Positions 23,930-36,437 of a DNA stretch of 64,000 bases are shown one piece after another (positions within the stretch are counted from its first letter, which is position 1; every line of letters starts with the position of its first letter). Origin of the DNA: Tachypleus tridentatus (lineage: Eukaryota > Arthropoda > Merostomata > Xiphosura > Limulidae); the NCBI RefSeq assembly GCF_004210375.1, contig NW_027467782.1, forward strand, positions 26,081,276 to 26,145,275, read 5' to 3'. Below the pieces are notes generated by a model, which was not told where the DNA came from, did no database searches, and saw only the letters and a program-made list of their open reading frames with translations. A program made the position numbers and the translations under genes.

Positions 23930-24025
23930 AATAATTCGTACATAAATACTCCAGAGCTGATGAAGTGCTGTTGCCCAAAACATGGTATTCATGTTTTATC
24001 AATAAAGTTATTTTAAATTGTTGAC
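23930..24025 (+). mobile_element. Possible Penelope-like 3' end scrap
   Basis: The stretch AGAGCTGATGAAGTGCTGTT GCCCAAAACATGG, followed by GTTTTATCAATAAAG, resembles the tail that often follows the endonuclease of Penelope-like elements (GATGAAG, then CCCGAAAC, then TCAATAAA). Only this end is visible, so the call is tentative. Confidence 0.35.
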
Positions 24026-24059
24026 TCTTTCAGCATTACTTTATAATCTATTTTGCATT

Positions 24060-25250
24060 TGTTATTTTCTCACCTGTACAATTATTTTATTATTAGAACT
24101 AATCGTTCCTTTATTATGTCATTGATGTAAATCAAAAAATGAGCAAAGGTTCTAAACCTGACTCTCACTTGCGATATTAATAGTGTGACTGAATTGTATT
24201 TACAGTAACAATCTACCATTCAGCTGCTCTTCTATCCAGTTAGGTAATTGTTTTCTAATACCTACAGAGATAATTCCTTTTAAATGTTTTATTTAGCACC
24301 TTGTCAAATGCTTTCTGAAGGTTAATATACCAAATCTACACTGTTATCCTCATCTACATAAGCAGTAACCCTTTTAAATGACTTTGTAAAGCCTCTATTA
24401 TCAGACTTTCTTAAATATTTTTCACAACTGATGTAAGATTAATACACTTATAATCACTGGGAGAATTATTATCTCTCATGAAAAGAGGAGTGAAATATTA
24501 GCTAACTTACAATCCTTTGGCACCTGCCCACTATTCAAGAACTAACAAAAATAGTAGCAAGCAGCTTATATATCTAATCCTTAACCTCCTTCAAATTTCT
24601 TGGTAAATATCAAGCCCAGTAGCATTATCGTTCTTTAAACTGCTCAATGTTTTCTAAACAAGCTCAGAATTAATGAAATCATCTTTTTCAACCTGTTCAA
24701 GATTAGGAATACCTTTTAAATATTCATTAATTAAAACTGAAGAAAAACAAATTTAATAACCCAGCCTTCTCATAATCATTAAATATAGGCCGATCTCTAT
24801 CAGTCCTAAAGGGTTTTACCTTATCTGAAGACTTTGTTATATTTCTTGAATATACAATGCTTTTCTTTAATTTTATCTCTTATACCCTTTGTGAACCAAC
24901 CTGATTTTTTATTTGGAGCTACCCTTTTCTTTCTAAAGGAATATGTTTGTTTAATTATTTTCTCTGTATTTACCCCACAGACAATCCTATTCACATACTT
25001 TGTTAAGGAATCACCCATAACTACAATCTTCTTAGGTTATCATCCACATCCTTCTCTGTTTCTTTTGTTGACTTTCTCTCTAGTAGTTCCTTGTATATAC
25101 AATTCAATGAATAAAATATTTTGTTCAATAGAACAGGCTCGTTACAGTTACCTCCACTGTATAATACTCTTCCTAACTTTCTGAAAATCATTGTTAGTTG
25201 ATGTACCCTTTCTTATAAAAGCTTAAGCCCTTGCTGCCATCTCCCACAGT
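24060..25250 (-). mobile_element. CR1/L2-like LINE, minus strand, internally shortened
   Basis: On the minus strand the reverse transcriptase part contains INEYLKGIPNLEQVEKDDFI, SSLKNDNATGLDIYQEI, FMRDNNS, INLTSVV, EDNSVDLVY and YINDI, in the order of a CR1/L2-type LINE. Upstream (24821-25018) a frame joins MGDSLTKYVNRIVCG, typical of the GDSL-esterase part of CR1-group ORF1, directly to NKKSGWFTKGIRDKIKEKHC, which belongs to the start of the ORF2 reverse transcriptase region. The ORF1 end and the ORF2 endonuclease are missing between them. The copy is dead, with multiple breaks. It lies in a dynein intron in antisense orientation. Confidence 0.75.
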
Positions 25251-25269
25251 TTACACATCTCTTTATTTA

Positions 25270-26749
25270 TAATAGTGATAGGCATAAGCCTCTTGTGTCT
25301 TTCTATTTTTTTTAATCTTTTGAAATTCTTTTTGAAGTGGTTAGCCTTAGCCAGTGGAAAGTTGCTACACAACATTTACCAACCCATTTACAATGTTTTG
25401 GAGGTAAAACATCTGAATTATAAAATTCAAGTTATCGTTGTAGTCATCTTTGAATATCAAAGTTAATGTTAACTGACACTATCATACAACTCACATAAGA
25501 TTTGCATTAAGAATAAAAGTAGAAAAACTTTAATTTACACAAAAAGAGAAACAGTCCTAAAACATTTTTTTCTGCACTTTCAAAAAAGGTTTACAAAGAA
25601 GTATACAAGTGCAAGAACCACAACACACTGCTGAGTATATATTCTTCAACATTAAAAAAAAAGTTAAACTACAGTGATACAAACTAACAGCTTTCAGAGA
25701 AGAAGGAAAAACAATTTTGGTTACTTTCCCAAAACATTTTTGTGTATACATGTATTATGATTGTTTCTCTTGTGTGTTTTAATTCACTTTTAAATTTTGT
25801 AAGCTTGATTAGCTTATAATTAGTATGATTCATTTCTTTTTTTTTTATTGCTTTACCTAAAATAGCATAATTTTATGTGTATTATGTAATTTCAATGACC
25901 AAGCTTGATTGTCTTGTAAAAGAACTTGTACCTTTAATACATTCCCATGTTATTTTCTAAAGTTTACCACAGAAAAGATATTTTCATTGTTTACAAAAAA
26001 ACCAATGGAAAATTTCTTTAAAAATTACTTTAAACATTGGTTTTGTTGTTTATTTAGCATTGTAGAAAATTTACTTCCAAGTATGGGCTAAATATACTTT
26101 TCTTTCTTCTTTGTGGATAAAAGTTAGTCAACTAATCTGAGTATAATGTTTATGAGTTTTAGACATACACCTTAAATTACTGTCTTGCAAATCATTTTGT
26201 ACTGTTTGTGTTTATATGTGATGTTCATTACAGTATCAGAACTTTGTTTACATTTTTTCTTAAGACTTTGATTATTACTTCAGATAAGATAAAAATTTAA
26301 ACTTTATTATTCCACATAAGATAAAAATTAAAACCTATTAACTGTAAAAATAATGCTTTTCATCACCACACATACATAAGTAGAAAATGAACACACCCAT
26401 TTTCTTGTACAGTTCAAATCCTTTGCTGTACAAAAATATATTTTATACAAATTGAGAGTTAAGTATGGTGAGCAGTTAGTTTTAGTTGATAAGTTCTGTA
26501 TAACAGAGGACTGCATTTTAAAATACATGTTTGCATACCTATACAACCTTCATGCAGTTGTTTACTTGCTTGTCACAAAAAGAAAAAAAAGTTACAGATT
26601 AGTTAGAAAACATTAAAATATTTTCTAAACTTTTACAAATGTGTTTTTAGGCTTTGTAGAGTAGATAAGATGCAACCATCCAGTATGTTGCACAAAAATA
26701 TCTATTTCTCTATAGAGTAAAATTTGTATACATGTCTTTTTTGTTTCAG
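25270..26749. other. Dynein intron, no feature recognised
   Basis: AT-rich intron sequence between the LINE and the next dynein exon. Open frames here have no family resemblance. Confidence 0.5.
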
Positions 26750-27027
26750 GAAAATCACATGTTTATTATAAAATTGGTTGCAGTTGGACAGCAGATCAAA
26801 CTTGAACCAACTCACCATGATTTTGAAACATTTTTGCTGGATATCTTGGATTCTTTGCTTCATTCTGTCAGAATAATTCCTCGAGTTGAAAATCATCTGA
26901 ATACAGTATGTTTTGGCTCTCAAGTATTATCAAGACACAGATATTAACTGTTCTCAAAGAACAATTCCAGCATCTTCAGAAATACATGAACAACTTTAAT
27001 AAGTATCTTTACATTTTAGATGGTGAG
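26750..27027 (+). pseudogene. Axonemal dynein heavy chain stem exon with frame change
   Basis: It starts after TTTTTTGTTTCAG and reads ENHMFIIKLVAVGQQIKLEP, then DFETFLLDILDSLLHSV and RIIPRVENHLNT up to 26905. The second half continues in another frame as IIKTQILTVLKEQFQHLQKY, then NNFNKYLYILDGE, and ends at a consensus GTATGT donor at 27028. Both halves match consecutive parts of the dynein stem (F-x-(L/I)-K-L, E-P-x-x-x-D-F, PRVE, then K-Y-x-Y-L-x-D-G). The total of 278 bp is one short of 93 codons, so one lost base would explain it. The alternative is a donor at 26906 (also GTATGT) with an implausibly short intron lacking a pyrimidine tract. I favour a frameshift. Confidence 0.7.
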
Positions 27028-27029
27028 GT

Positions 27030-27850
27030 ATGTTTTCAAGTTATTAAAGTAGGAAATTTATTTGCATCATTTGATCAGTGATCATGTTAAAATATAAAGA
27101 ATTAACAGTTTTTTCTATTATATTTAATCATTTTATATTTGATTATGATGGCTAACTATGGGATAATAGAAAAACTGCTTATGTTTGTGCTGCCTAACAT
27201 GTTACTTCTAGTGGTGCAGCCAAGTACAAAATTCAGTATGGACCCACAGCAATATTGTGCACAGGATGTACACTGTCCTTTTGAGACAAATTACAGATTA
27301 AAAACAAAAACTCTACATATGACTTATTTAGACATGGGAATAATCATGCAGTCTCTAACTGAGTAGGCTTGAGTAATGTGCAGAATGGTTACAGTCATGC
27401 CAAAGCCATCCCATGCTTATGATTTTCAAATATCTGATATATCTACTCAGCACACGGGGAGAAGACAGTAGTCCTTAGAAAGTAACATACAGTGATTAGA
27501 TCCAAATGCAAGCCCACCAATATCACTCCTAGGAGGGGCTAAGAGTACTTTCAGAGTTAAATAGATATCAGTAAAATAGTAGGTAAAATACATAGTGGCC
27601 AAGGGGGATAACATAGAGAACTAAGTTTATGTGCTGATCCATCAAGACTTTCTGTAGAGGCCCTGAAGGTGCATGTCAAGTGTAGGTGAGAAGTGTATAT
27701 GCACAAACAGCATTTCTGCTTGATATATATATGTATGATAGATGTAGTAAACATTTAAGAGCATTTGTAAAATGGATAAGTTATTCTAAATATATTTATA
27801 ATTACAAAACAAACCTCAGCAAAACTGACTGAATTCTAACTTTTTAGCAG
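27030..27850. other. Dynein intron, no feature recognised
   Basis: Nothing I can support; a 75-codon open frame at 27139 has no family resemblance. Confidence 0.4.
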
Positions 27851-27857
27851 TCCCCAA

Positions 27858-27972
27858 ACCCAGTGGGTCAGCAGTAACTTTATGGATTTAAATCTCTAAA
27901 TTCATGAGTTCAATTCACTACAGTGGACAGAAAACACAGTCCAATGTGTAGGATTTTACTAAAACAACAATA
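27858..27972 (+). mobile_element. SINE, tRNA-headed family 2, old copy
   Basis: It begins AACCCAGTGGGTCAGCAGTA, has a box B-like GAGTTCAATTCAC, then GTGGACAGAAAACACAGTCC, CAATGTGTAGG and an ACAACAA tail. A family 1 SINE follows within 40 bp on the same strand. Confidence 0.65.
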
Positions 27973-28007
27973 AATTTTTTACTACATTTCTTCATTAAAG
28001 CTTTTCT

Positions 28008-28130
28008 CCCCCCGCTAGTACAGCGGTATGTCTCCAGATTTACAAAGCTAAAATCAGGGGTTCGATTCCTCTCAGTGGGCTCATCAGATAGCCCAATGTG
28101 ACTTTGCTGTATAAAAACACACACACACAA
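28008..28130 (+). mobile_element. SINE, tRNA-headed family 1
   Basis: The head CCCCCGCTAGTACAGCGGTA carries a pol III box A-like segment. AATCAGGGGTTCGATTCCTC carries a clear box B (GGTTCGATTCC). The body continues GTGGGCTCATCAGATAGCCC, AATGTGACTTTGCTGTATAA and ends in a CA repeat. A peptide-like frame on the minus strand (NRTPDFSFVNLETYRCTSGG) is simply the reverse of the tRNA head. Confidence 0.88.
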
Positions 28131-28134
28131 ACTT

Positions 28135-29660
28135 TTTTATGTATTCTCTTCAGAGGCCATTATTATCAGATATTTTTTGCTATAATGTGTTTTTCTAGTT
28201 TAAGAATTTACTGAAGGCCTTTGTAAATAGAACATTGTGGAGACTTCAGGACCAATTAAATAATACTAAACATTTGCTAGATGTAAAGAAATATATGTTA
28301 ATGAACCTCACAAGACAAATTAACAAGAATAATTAAATATTGTGTAAATGACAGCAATATAGCAGGTTAATGTAAAACAATATGAAGTTCTGCATTGGAC
28401 TATGTTAGAAGACTATATTCTGAGAGTAAAAATTTTAAATACTTTTGTTACTTGATTTATTAAGTGGAATATTTAGTGTCTGATATTTGTGTCTGTGTTA
28501 CTTAAGTGTTTTAAAACCAAAAAAATCATAATGTCATTTTGTTCATTAACACTACAATGTGATTGTGTTAGTAAACAATGCTCTGTGTCTTTAGAGAGTT
28601 TATTATGTAACTGTGTTGGTAAACTCTTGGTTACATAGTAATATTTGTATTATTTGATAATTGAGTTTAAAGCAGACAGTGTGATTGTATTAATAAACTG
28701 TACTTTAGCAATAAATAAGTGTTATTATATTATTAACATATTGTATTATATGTGTTGCATTGTTTTAATAATAATTATTCCAGTATGATCTCAAACACAG
28801 CTATATCACATTTCTTTTGCTCTTTGAGCATTGTTAAAAACTTTTCTCAATCAGTGCACCAGTCTATATACCCCTATCAATTTTGCACCATTTCTGAACA
28901 TGTACATATCATGCGACTACTTTCCACCAACAGTATTGTGCTCCCTATATTGAAGCAGCTTAGCTCTTTCTGCCATTCTCACTCAATCCTCACTTTTAAG
29001 AATTGGCAGATTCTGAAAGAAATACACAAGAAAAATGTTAACTTCTGATGTGGTCTTACCTCCTTTCACACCTTCTCTATTGGTACAGCATTGTTTAGTT
29101 ATGTTTTTTTGCATGCTACTGAAATATAAGAGATCTCATGAATTGCAAACATTGTGTCAACTATGCATTTCCTGTTACAGTCGAAAATGTTACTGTTAAA
29201 CAGCTTCTCAGGAATCAGGTTAGACTTCATCTGCAAAGAAAGTTTGTCTTAATTTGCAGGAAGCTACGTTTGTATGTTCAACAGTTATTTCTTCTTATTT
29301 TTCATGTGGCATTGTTTCTGAGAAAAAATACAATTAATGAGAAAATAATTTGGACTCTTTTTCTCTAGTAGCTTATTTTAATCTGTTACACTGTACACTT
29401 CTTAAAGAGTTTTCACCTTCCACCCATTCCTGTACTGCAATGTCATTCACAATGTCATTTGGTGGTGAATTGTTCTTCCTGTCCTTTCTCATGTTGCTTC
29501 CAGCTCTATCAGGGAATCCATGATAAGTATTTCAACATGAATGCTTCACACCTGGTTAATACACTTGTAGCTTGGCTCCAATACTTTTTGTGTGGCTTTG
29601 TCCTTGTCTAAAAATGGAAGAATTAAGTATTTTGTGTCATCTCTGTTTAGACTTTGCTAT
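28135..29660. other. Dynein intron, no gene recognised
   Basis: T-rich sequence with open frames of up to about 98 codons and no recognisable domain. Confidence 0.4.
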
Positions 29661-30740
29661 GTTAGAAATTTATGTGTCATTTGTCATCTAAGTGTCTTTA
29701 GAGGCATTGCAAATGAGATATTGATTATTACTTTGTTGTTTTTCTTTGCATATTCATTAATATTAAATACTGTGTAGACTTAACAAATTTCAAGGGCTTG
29801 TTAGGTTATTTTCACTTAGTTCTTTAACTAAGTATGTTTAAATTGATTGCAAGTTACACATGATTACTACTTGTAACATCTTATTTGTTATTCCAGCTCT
29901 CAAATGGTGCAACAGTATGTCTGTGGATTTACAATATCAGAAACTGGGTTTCAATACCCATGGTGGACAGAGCATAGATAACCCATTGTGAAACTTTGTG
30001 CTTAACTTCAGACAAACAATTCTTATTATCTTTTAATAATTTTCTTCATCAATCTTAACTGTGTGCTTCATCATCTTAATTTTTGTTAGTGTAGGACTTA
30101 AATGTGTCCTTTTTCTTTAGGTTAATTTAGAGGATTTGTGAATTAATATTGATTCTTAATGTGTTTTCTAGGTAATTTTTATTGGTTTGCACATTTTTTT
30201 TATTATTTTGTGGACTATGCCGATTTAGATGGTTTGTCTGATATTTATCAGTACTTTTTAACTATATATGTTTAAATAGCTTGTATGTCACATATCTTTA
30301 CTAGTAACATGTAATTCACTAATCTATAAGAATGATATTTTCATTGTTTTTATCTCCATGCTTTATTCTCATAATTTTCTTCAGTGTTGGATGTAATTAT
30401 GTGTCCTTTGTCATCTAGATTACTTCAGATGAATTGTAAGTTAGATGTGGATTATTAATGTGTTTTCTAGGTAATCTTAATCATTTTGCACAGTTATTAT
30501 TATTACATATTTTGTGGGCTAGATACACTTAGATGGTTGTCTATTTGATACTTATAAGTACTTTGCTAATTAGGTAGATTTAGATAATTTCTAGATTACA
30601 TACCAGAAATAGGTACTTGATTGTTCTATTTGAATAAATGCTGTTGTTTTTTTGTAATTCTTCACTATGTGCCTTATCATACTAATTTTGTAAACTTAGA
30701 ACTTAAATGTTTGTTTTGTTCCATCACTGACATGTTTTAT
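29660..30740. repeat. Diverged long-period tandem repeat, about 300-bp unit
   Basis: Three to four related units are visible. Each has a segment like TTATGTGTCCTTTGTCATCT, then GATTATTAATGTGTTTTCTA, then a TTTTGTGGACTATGCCGATT / TTTTGTGGGCTAGATACACT segment and a GATACTTATAAGTACTTT segment. Clear starts lie near 29668, 30090 and 30383, with a partial unit near 30640. A family 2 SINE (29897-30018) interrupts the array. Confidence 0.65.
29897..30018 (+). mobile_element. SINE, tRNA-headed family 2
   Basis: It reads CTCAAATGGTGCAACAGTAT, CTGTGGATTTACAATATCAG, box B-like GGGTTTCAATACCC, GTGGACAGAGCATAGATAAC and a TTTGTGCTTAACTTCAGACA tail. It is inserted into the 300-bp tandem repeat. Confidence 0.82.
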
Positions 30741-30749
30741 TCTTTCCTG

Positions 30750-33700
30750 GTTACAGAGCTGAGCTTTGCTTTGGTTTTTTTTCTTATGTTCATGACACTA
30801 GTAATGTCATTTTATCTTTGTAATCTACAGCTTGGAGTTCTTCTTTTCATATCACCATTCTCAAGTTTTTGGCAGTTCATCAAGCTTTATCCTACTTTCT
30901 TCCTCTCTCTATCATGGAGTGGGTGGTAATGTTACATTCTGACATCTTCACTGTAGTAACTCGTATCACAGAGCCAGGAAGTAACAGTTCAAGGTCTCTG
31001 TGTTTTCAGATCCTAAATCTCTTTTCTGGGCCCACAATTACCACTTTGTGGTCTTCACTTGCCTTTTCTCTCTAAATCTGGTAGTGGATTTTATCTCCTC
31101 CCAACAAGATTCTACATGTGGAATAGTCTCTTAATCTACAGGCCTGTAGGTGGATATGTTCTCAGTTGGAGATATCTCATTTATGCCTTTCTCCACTGGA
31201 TCACCAAATTTCCTTTTCTTTCTTCTTCTGTTTATTATCCACTAACTTTGGGGGGTAGTCGTGTTCAGTCAAGTTTGGAGAATTCTTCACAATTATGCTT
31301 AATATCTTATTTGATATTCTTTCAAGAGTTCTATTTTTATTCCAAACCACACTATGTCTTGTTTTACTAGTGGTTCTGTCTTGGCCAATATAACCATCAT
31401 TCTCACTGCTCCAGCCTTTACTTGTGTAACCTTTGTCTACCCTTAAATCTGTATTCTGTTGATTTCAGTTATATATTGTTCGTCCAGATGTCACCACACT
31501 CTGCCTTCACACATGGCTTTTGTCAGGTGCATTGTTTCAGCCCAGGGATTGACTCCATGTGTAACATCTTTTTTTTTCTTGTACCCTTAGTCCTTCTTTC
31601 ATGTCCATTTACCACATAGGTGAGAGTATACCTTAAGACTTTGATCTATTTGTTGTGATTTTTTTCCTTTCTACCCTTCTGTTCATTCTCTTTCCTTGTT
31701 CTTCACCTGTTTGTTTGACAAAGGGTTCTCCACGTTGGTCATTTCTAGATATCTGATAGACTTGTCAAACACATTCCTTTTCTGCAGGTTTTGTTTTTCC
31801 CTTTCATTTCTCTCCATTTTTATTATTTCAAGTCATGCATCCTCTATGTTCCTATAATATGCATGATTGGGATCTTAGTGTGATTCTTTACATCTTTACC
31901 ATTCTTACTTTGAACTTTCATTTTCATGTTCTATCATCCTCTTCCCCCCCCTCAAGATTTTATTTTCTTCTCCTCATTGCTTATGGAAATCACAAATTAG
32001 ATATTTCTGTTTTCAATGTTACCCACTTCTTCTACCATTTCTCTTATGACATACTGCTTAACTGGTCTTTCATCCCTAAGATTTGTGCTGCTCATGGATG
32101 CTGTTTGACTATCACTTTCATCTTTCACTGGTGCTGATGCTGATCAACTTTTGTATAGTTCTCTCCTTATGATTTTATGTGGTATTACCTGACTACTTTT
32201 GAGGTTCAATTTCCCAACTTTTATACCCTGGAAACCTTTCATTTTTCATAATAACTTATTAGGCTGGTGTATTCTAACTCCTCCATGGAAGGCCCCCACC
32301 TCCACAATGTGTTTTCTCACCTTATTCATCATTTTGTCATATCTTTTTGCCTGGTCAGATATGCACTATTGACGTCATGATTACATTATAACACTCACTG
32401 TAGGAATGGGATGTTTCAACAATACCACTTGTAGCATACCCTGTGGTATGTATATGTATATATCATTTGGAGACCATCACTCATGGACTTCCTGAGTATA
32501 GCAGAAGGGGATTATCACCCATGCTTGCTGACCTTTTGATTGCATTAATTGGGAGTGATATGCTTTTAAAAGTAGGAATTAAAGATACCCATTGTACTTT
32601 CTCTAGTGTGATGGTCCTCTGGACTCCCCACCACATTTAATTCCCCCTTTTTTCTTTCAGTGTAACATAGGAGTTCTTACCCATTTCTTAGTTTCTGAAA
32701 AGATTGATCATGAGTGAGACTAGAACTTTACCAGTTAGAAGAGGGCAAGGCTGATCTGCCTCCTTCCATTTCCTCTGGATGCTTTTATCAGGTGGACTCC
32801 TGTCAAAATAAAGTAACAAATTGGTTGGAGCAGGCCCAGCCTATACAGAATCCTCCTCTTAAAACTAGGTGCAGGATGACACTCTCCTATTCTTATAGTT
32901 GTTTATGGTAGAGACTCCTATTCTCATTAATTTTGGTTGCAGGAGGTTCTTTTCCAGCTCCTACAATTGAGTTTGGGGGACTTCACCTGCTTCTCAGTGA
33001 CAGATACAGGACATAAGTGCACTGTTTCTTGTGGTTGAGTAAGTGTTACAAATCTTCCTAATAATTCCAGATGCTGGATATCTCTTTCCTGTATTTATGA
33101 CTGGGTAATGAACGATTTCTGTTCGTGACACTGGTTACAGATATTGCTTTGTTCATGAGGTTGATTTGAGGCAACCCTGTAATGCTAGTTTTGGTGTATT
33201 ATACTTCTTGTTCCTAATGTGGTTTTGGGAGTTTGTCCAGTTTCAGCCAGAAGCTAACTTCCACTTCTTAATTCCTGTATACTTATGATTAGGTTTGTTA
33301 CGTATATATATAGATAACACAGTCCACGTGGCTTAGCCACGTTTATGTTTATGTCATAATTTATCTTTTTTTCATCATCAACCTTCTAATGCCAAGGACA
33401 AGTCATGAAATCTCATTTGTCTGGTTGAGATTGCACGTGTATGTAGCTAATTCTGTTTATATTTTACTGTGGATTACACCTATGTCAGATTCATTTACTA
33501 CATCATGAGCAAAGAGCATACCTGTTCCAGAAGTCAGTATGGTACCTCATAAGTGTGTTTCATTTTCATCTCAAAGCACATACATTCATTCAGGGGAGTC
33601 ACTTTCCACTTGGTTCCCACATTGTATGCTAAAACTTTGCACTGTTGAATTCAAGTTTTATATGAAAGGAGGTAAGACCATATTGGAAGTTAACATATTT

Positions 33701-34040
33701 CATGCACTGAAAATGCATTTCTGATAGCTGCTTACTTCCTCTACCCTTGGCTGGTGTTCTTCTTTTATAACCTGCCATGAAAGTGAGGATTGAATAACAA
33801 TAGCAGAGGGAGGTAGCTGCACAAATGTAGGTGATGCAAAAAATTAGTGGAGAGTATTCACATGATATGTACATGTTGAGGTATCATGTGAAATTGGTGA
33901 AGTATATTAACTGGCAGGCTGATCATGAAAATGTTTTACAATGCTTAGAGGGCAGAAAAAGGTTGAGATAGCTTTATGTAAGACGAAGTAAGTACCTATT
34001 TATAATACATTTTCAGTGTATGAAAAATGTCAACTTCTGA
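30750..34040 (+). mobile_element. DIRS-like retroelement fossil, tyrosine recombinase side
   Basis: A worn plus-strand element. Around 31830-32090 one frame contains WDLSVILYIFTILTLNFHF, FYFLLLIAYGN and SFIPKI. These match in order the W-D-L start, the helix before the S-A-R-R region and the F-L-P-K segment of DIRS-type tyrosine recombinases. The long stretch up to about 33480 would be its 3' non-coding part. At 33685-33750 and 33965-34035 two inverted segments share GAAGTAAG and ACATTTTCAGTG, which could be part of its end repeats. It is clearly broken, with many breaks, and looks old. Boundaries are approximate. Confidence 0.5.
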
Positions 34041-34623
34041 ACTTTAAAAAAATAATTTTTTTGCATTTTGAATTTATAATTCTGTGTCTAAGGTTTACCA
34101 AACTCACTTTTATTATTGATTCAAAAACTATTTTTCTTTCTTTGATATAGTAAAACTTTTGCAATAAGTCATATACATGCTTTTTTTTGCAAAGTTTTCC
34201 TGTAAAGATAAATTCTCTTCATTTACATTATTAGACGTATATGAATACTTTTAATTTGATATTTTATTAAGTTTATTAGATATTAAATTTTTCCATCGAA
34301 ACCTTCTAGTTCTTTTCCACTGAAATTTCAAGAACCTTGTTATGTGATATGCAGGTCTTTGATTTGCACTACCTAACACTGTTTGAACTTATTTTTAAGA
34401 ACTTCATTCATTGAAGTGTTCAGTTAGAGATGTTAGTAAAGAAAAGAAGGAGGTCCTAATTTTAAAATAGTTTTTGCTATCCTAAAATATGTTTTAAATC
34501 TGTAAATTTTGTTCAAATACAGTTTTATGATAACATTTTTTATGTATTTTTTAGTTTATTATTTTTTTATTTCCCAATAATGCATCTTCATTAGACTGAA
34601 AAAATCACTGTTTAATATGTTAG

Positions 34624-34835
34624 AGTGAGAGCAGCTTTGAAGTATGGAGAAGACAGGTTTATGAGTATAAATCCTGGATCAACAAATTTATGTACACTGC
34701 AGACAAAATTGTTGATCTCGGAATGTTCCAGTTGGATTTTCGGGAACTTTATGAGTCTTTAGCTAGCCAAACAGAGATCCTTTTGGAAAAGTTATTGAAT
34801 AACATCTCAAATGAGCACCAGGAAGAAAGTAAAAG
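34624..34835 (+). CDS. Axonemal dynein heavy chain, stem/linker-side exon
   Basis: A 212-bp exon with acceptor TAATATGTTAG (an in-frame TAG directly upstream fixes the start) and donor GTAACA. It is phase 0 in and phase 2 out. It reads SESSFEVWRRQVYEYKSWIN, then TADKIVDLGMFQLDFRELYE and SLASQTEILLEKLL, matching the dynein stem helices (S-E-S-x-x-F, K-x-V-x-L-G-M-F, then L-x-x-R/Q-x-E-x-L-x-x-K-L-L). It is fully open. The preceding stem segment between DGE and SES may need one more small exon that I did not find. Confidence 0.78.
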
Positions 34836-34839
34836 GTAA

Positions 34840-35985
34840 CACCATAAAAAATTTAAGCACAGACTTTTTTAATGTTATAAATTCTAATCTAATCAGTTTA
34901 TCAACAAAAAGCATAAAATGAGAGGGTATTAGATACATACTGTTAATTTAAAAAGTGTGTAGCATTTTTTTTATTGCACAGTAAATATTAATTTACACTA
35001 ATAAGTACCTTCACAGTTATGTCATCTAATATATTATCTTATCTACTTGATAATAGTCATTTTATAAATTTATTAAAATATTTTAAAGTTGATAACCTAT
35101 CCTGACATAAAAAAGATAACGAATAAAAAATGATGCATAAGTTGTTAAGTTGTATTTTTGTAAAATCTATTAAACAGAAGGAAGTATATATAGAAGGAAG
35201 TAGGAATCTATTGTTTATTGGGTTATTATTCTCTACAAATATTCAGAAGAGCTAAAAGGTAACACTGATAATTTGTGAAAGACAATTTTAAAACATATCT
35301 GACCCTTACAAAAATTATGTATGTTGTAGTCGAAAGCCAACTAGTTTAGAACTACATCAGTTATTACAGATCATAATTAAAATGAAATGCCTTAATGAAA
35401 GTCAACCAGTATAAAAAAAAATTGTAAAATATACTTACTATTGTAAATCAATGAACTAGAAAATGAAATCCTAAAATAATTAGATTGTATTGAGTCATTT
35501 GTAGTACTCTTGCTATTTATGATTTTTATTGATATAGAACTGCAACTTCTTTTAACTAATAAAGTCTTATTTCATGGTAATAACTATAACCTTTTTCGTT
35601 TGTTTATTTATATCACTTCTATTCTTCACCTTCAGGTTTTCACCCTAATAAACAAAATATTAGACTTACACGATGACTGGAAATTCTGTACAATTGAGAA
35701 AAGCCTTACTATTATTGTTGGATTAACATGTTCATCACCAATGAAGTACTAATGAGTCATTTCTATTAATCAGGCACTAATGATGTGTTAACACATCAAT
35801 CAGCAAAGATGCTATAACTGTGTGTAAGCAAACAGATAAACAGTCCTTTAGTATTGTACAATGATCATGCATGTGTGTTTCCCTCTTTCAAATAGTAGAA
35901 AGTATTTTTTACTAAAATTTCAGTTCACATGACCTGAGATTTCTGCAGTGCCTTGTTTTGATTACTATTATGGCAACAAGATAGC
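34840..35985. other. Dynein intron, no feature recognised
   Basis: AT-rich intron; nothing supported. Confidence 0.5.
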
Positions 35986-35989
35986 AAAG

Positions 35990-36425
35990 TTGTTTAGAGT
36001 TTTACTCTGAATGAAACTGCAAGTAATTTACAAAATTCCAATGCACAGTCATTTGAAGAGGATGAAGTAGGTAGTAATTATGAACCTTGTGAGCCTGATG
36101 ATTCAAGAGGACTGGAGTGTAAATACTAGGGTTTTTTTTTCAAACTGCTTCATCCATGACAGATACAATAACCCAGACACTGACAGTGCACTGGAATACT
36201 GGTATAAACTGACAGGTGGCTGATTGTTCGAGCTAAATGTATCAGTCCAACTAATATTTATTTTATTGCATAGCCTCAACTGGTTACAGGTTTGTTACAA
36301 GAGGCTGTTCCAGTTGGAATATTCAAACTGCTTATTGTGGAAAATTTTTTGAATAGGATGGTTGCTGAAAGGAATAAGTTTGCTGAACAGCTATTGGAAT
36401 TGAACTTCCTGTTTTTAATGCCTCT
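35990..36425 (+). mobile_element. piggyBac-like transposase scrap
   Basis: Two short in-frame pieces: EEDEVGSNYEPCEPDDSRGL near 36055 resembles the acidic N-terminus of piggyBac-type transposases, and VGIFKLLIVENFLNRMVAER plus NKFAEQ near 36320 resembles their F-x-x-(F/L)-x-x-x-x-(L/F)-x-x-x-(I/M)-V-x-E-x-N-x-Y/F-A segment. The pieces are in the right order but in different frames and worn. The pogo-like element follows within 15 bp. Confidence 0.4.
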
Positions 36426-36437
36426 TTGACACAAGTA

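Noticed and set aside
24834-25184. 116-codon plus-strand ORF
   Set aside because: It is the opposite strand of the CR1/L2-like LINE.
28008-28080. Possible functional tRNA gene (box A and box B present)
   Set aside because: The cloverleaf is not maintained, and the head is joined to the SINE body and CA tail found in other copies.
27918-28130. ORF with NRTPDFSFVNLETYRCTSGG, repeated at 44440-44540
   Set aside because: The shared peptide is the reverse reading of a tRNA-headed SINE, not a protein family.
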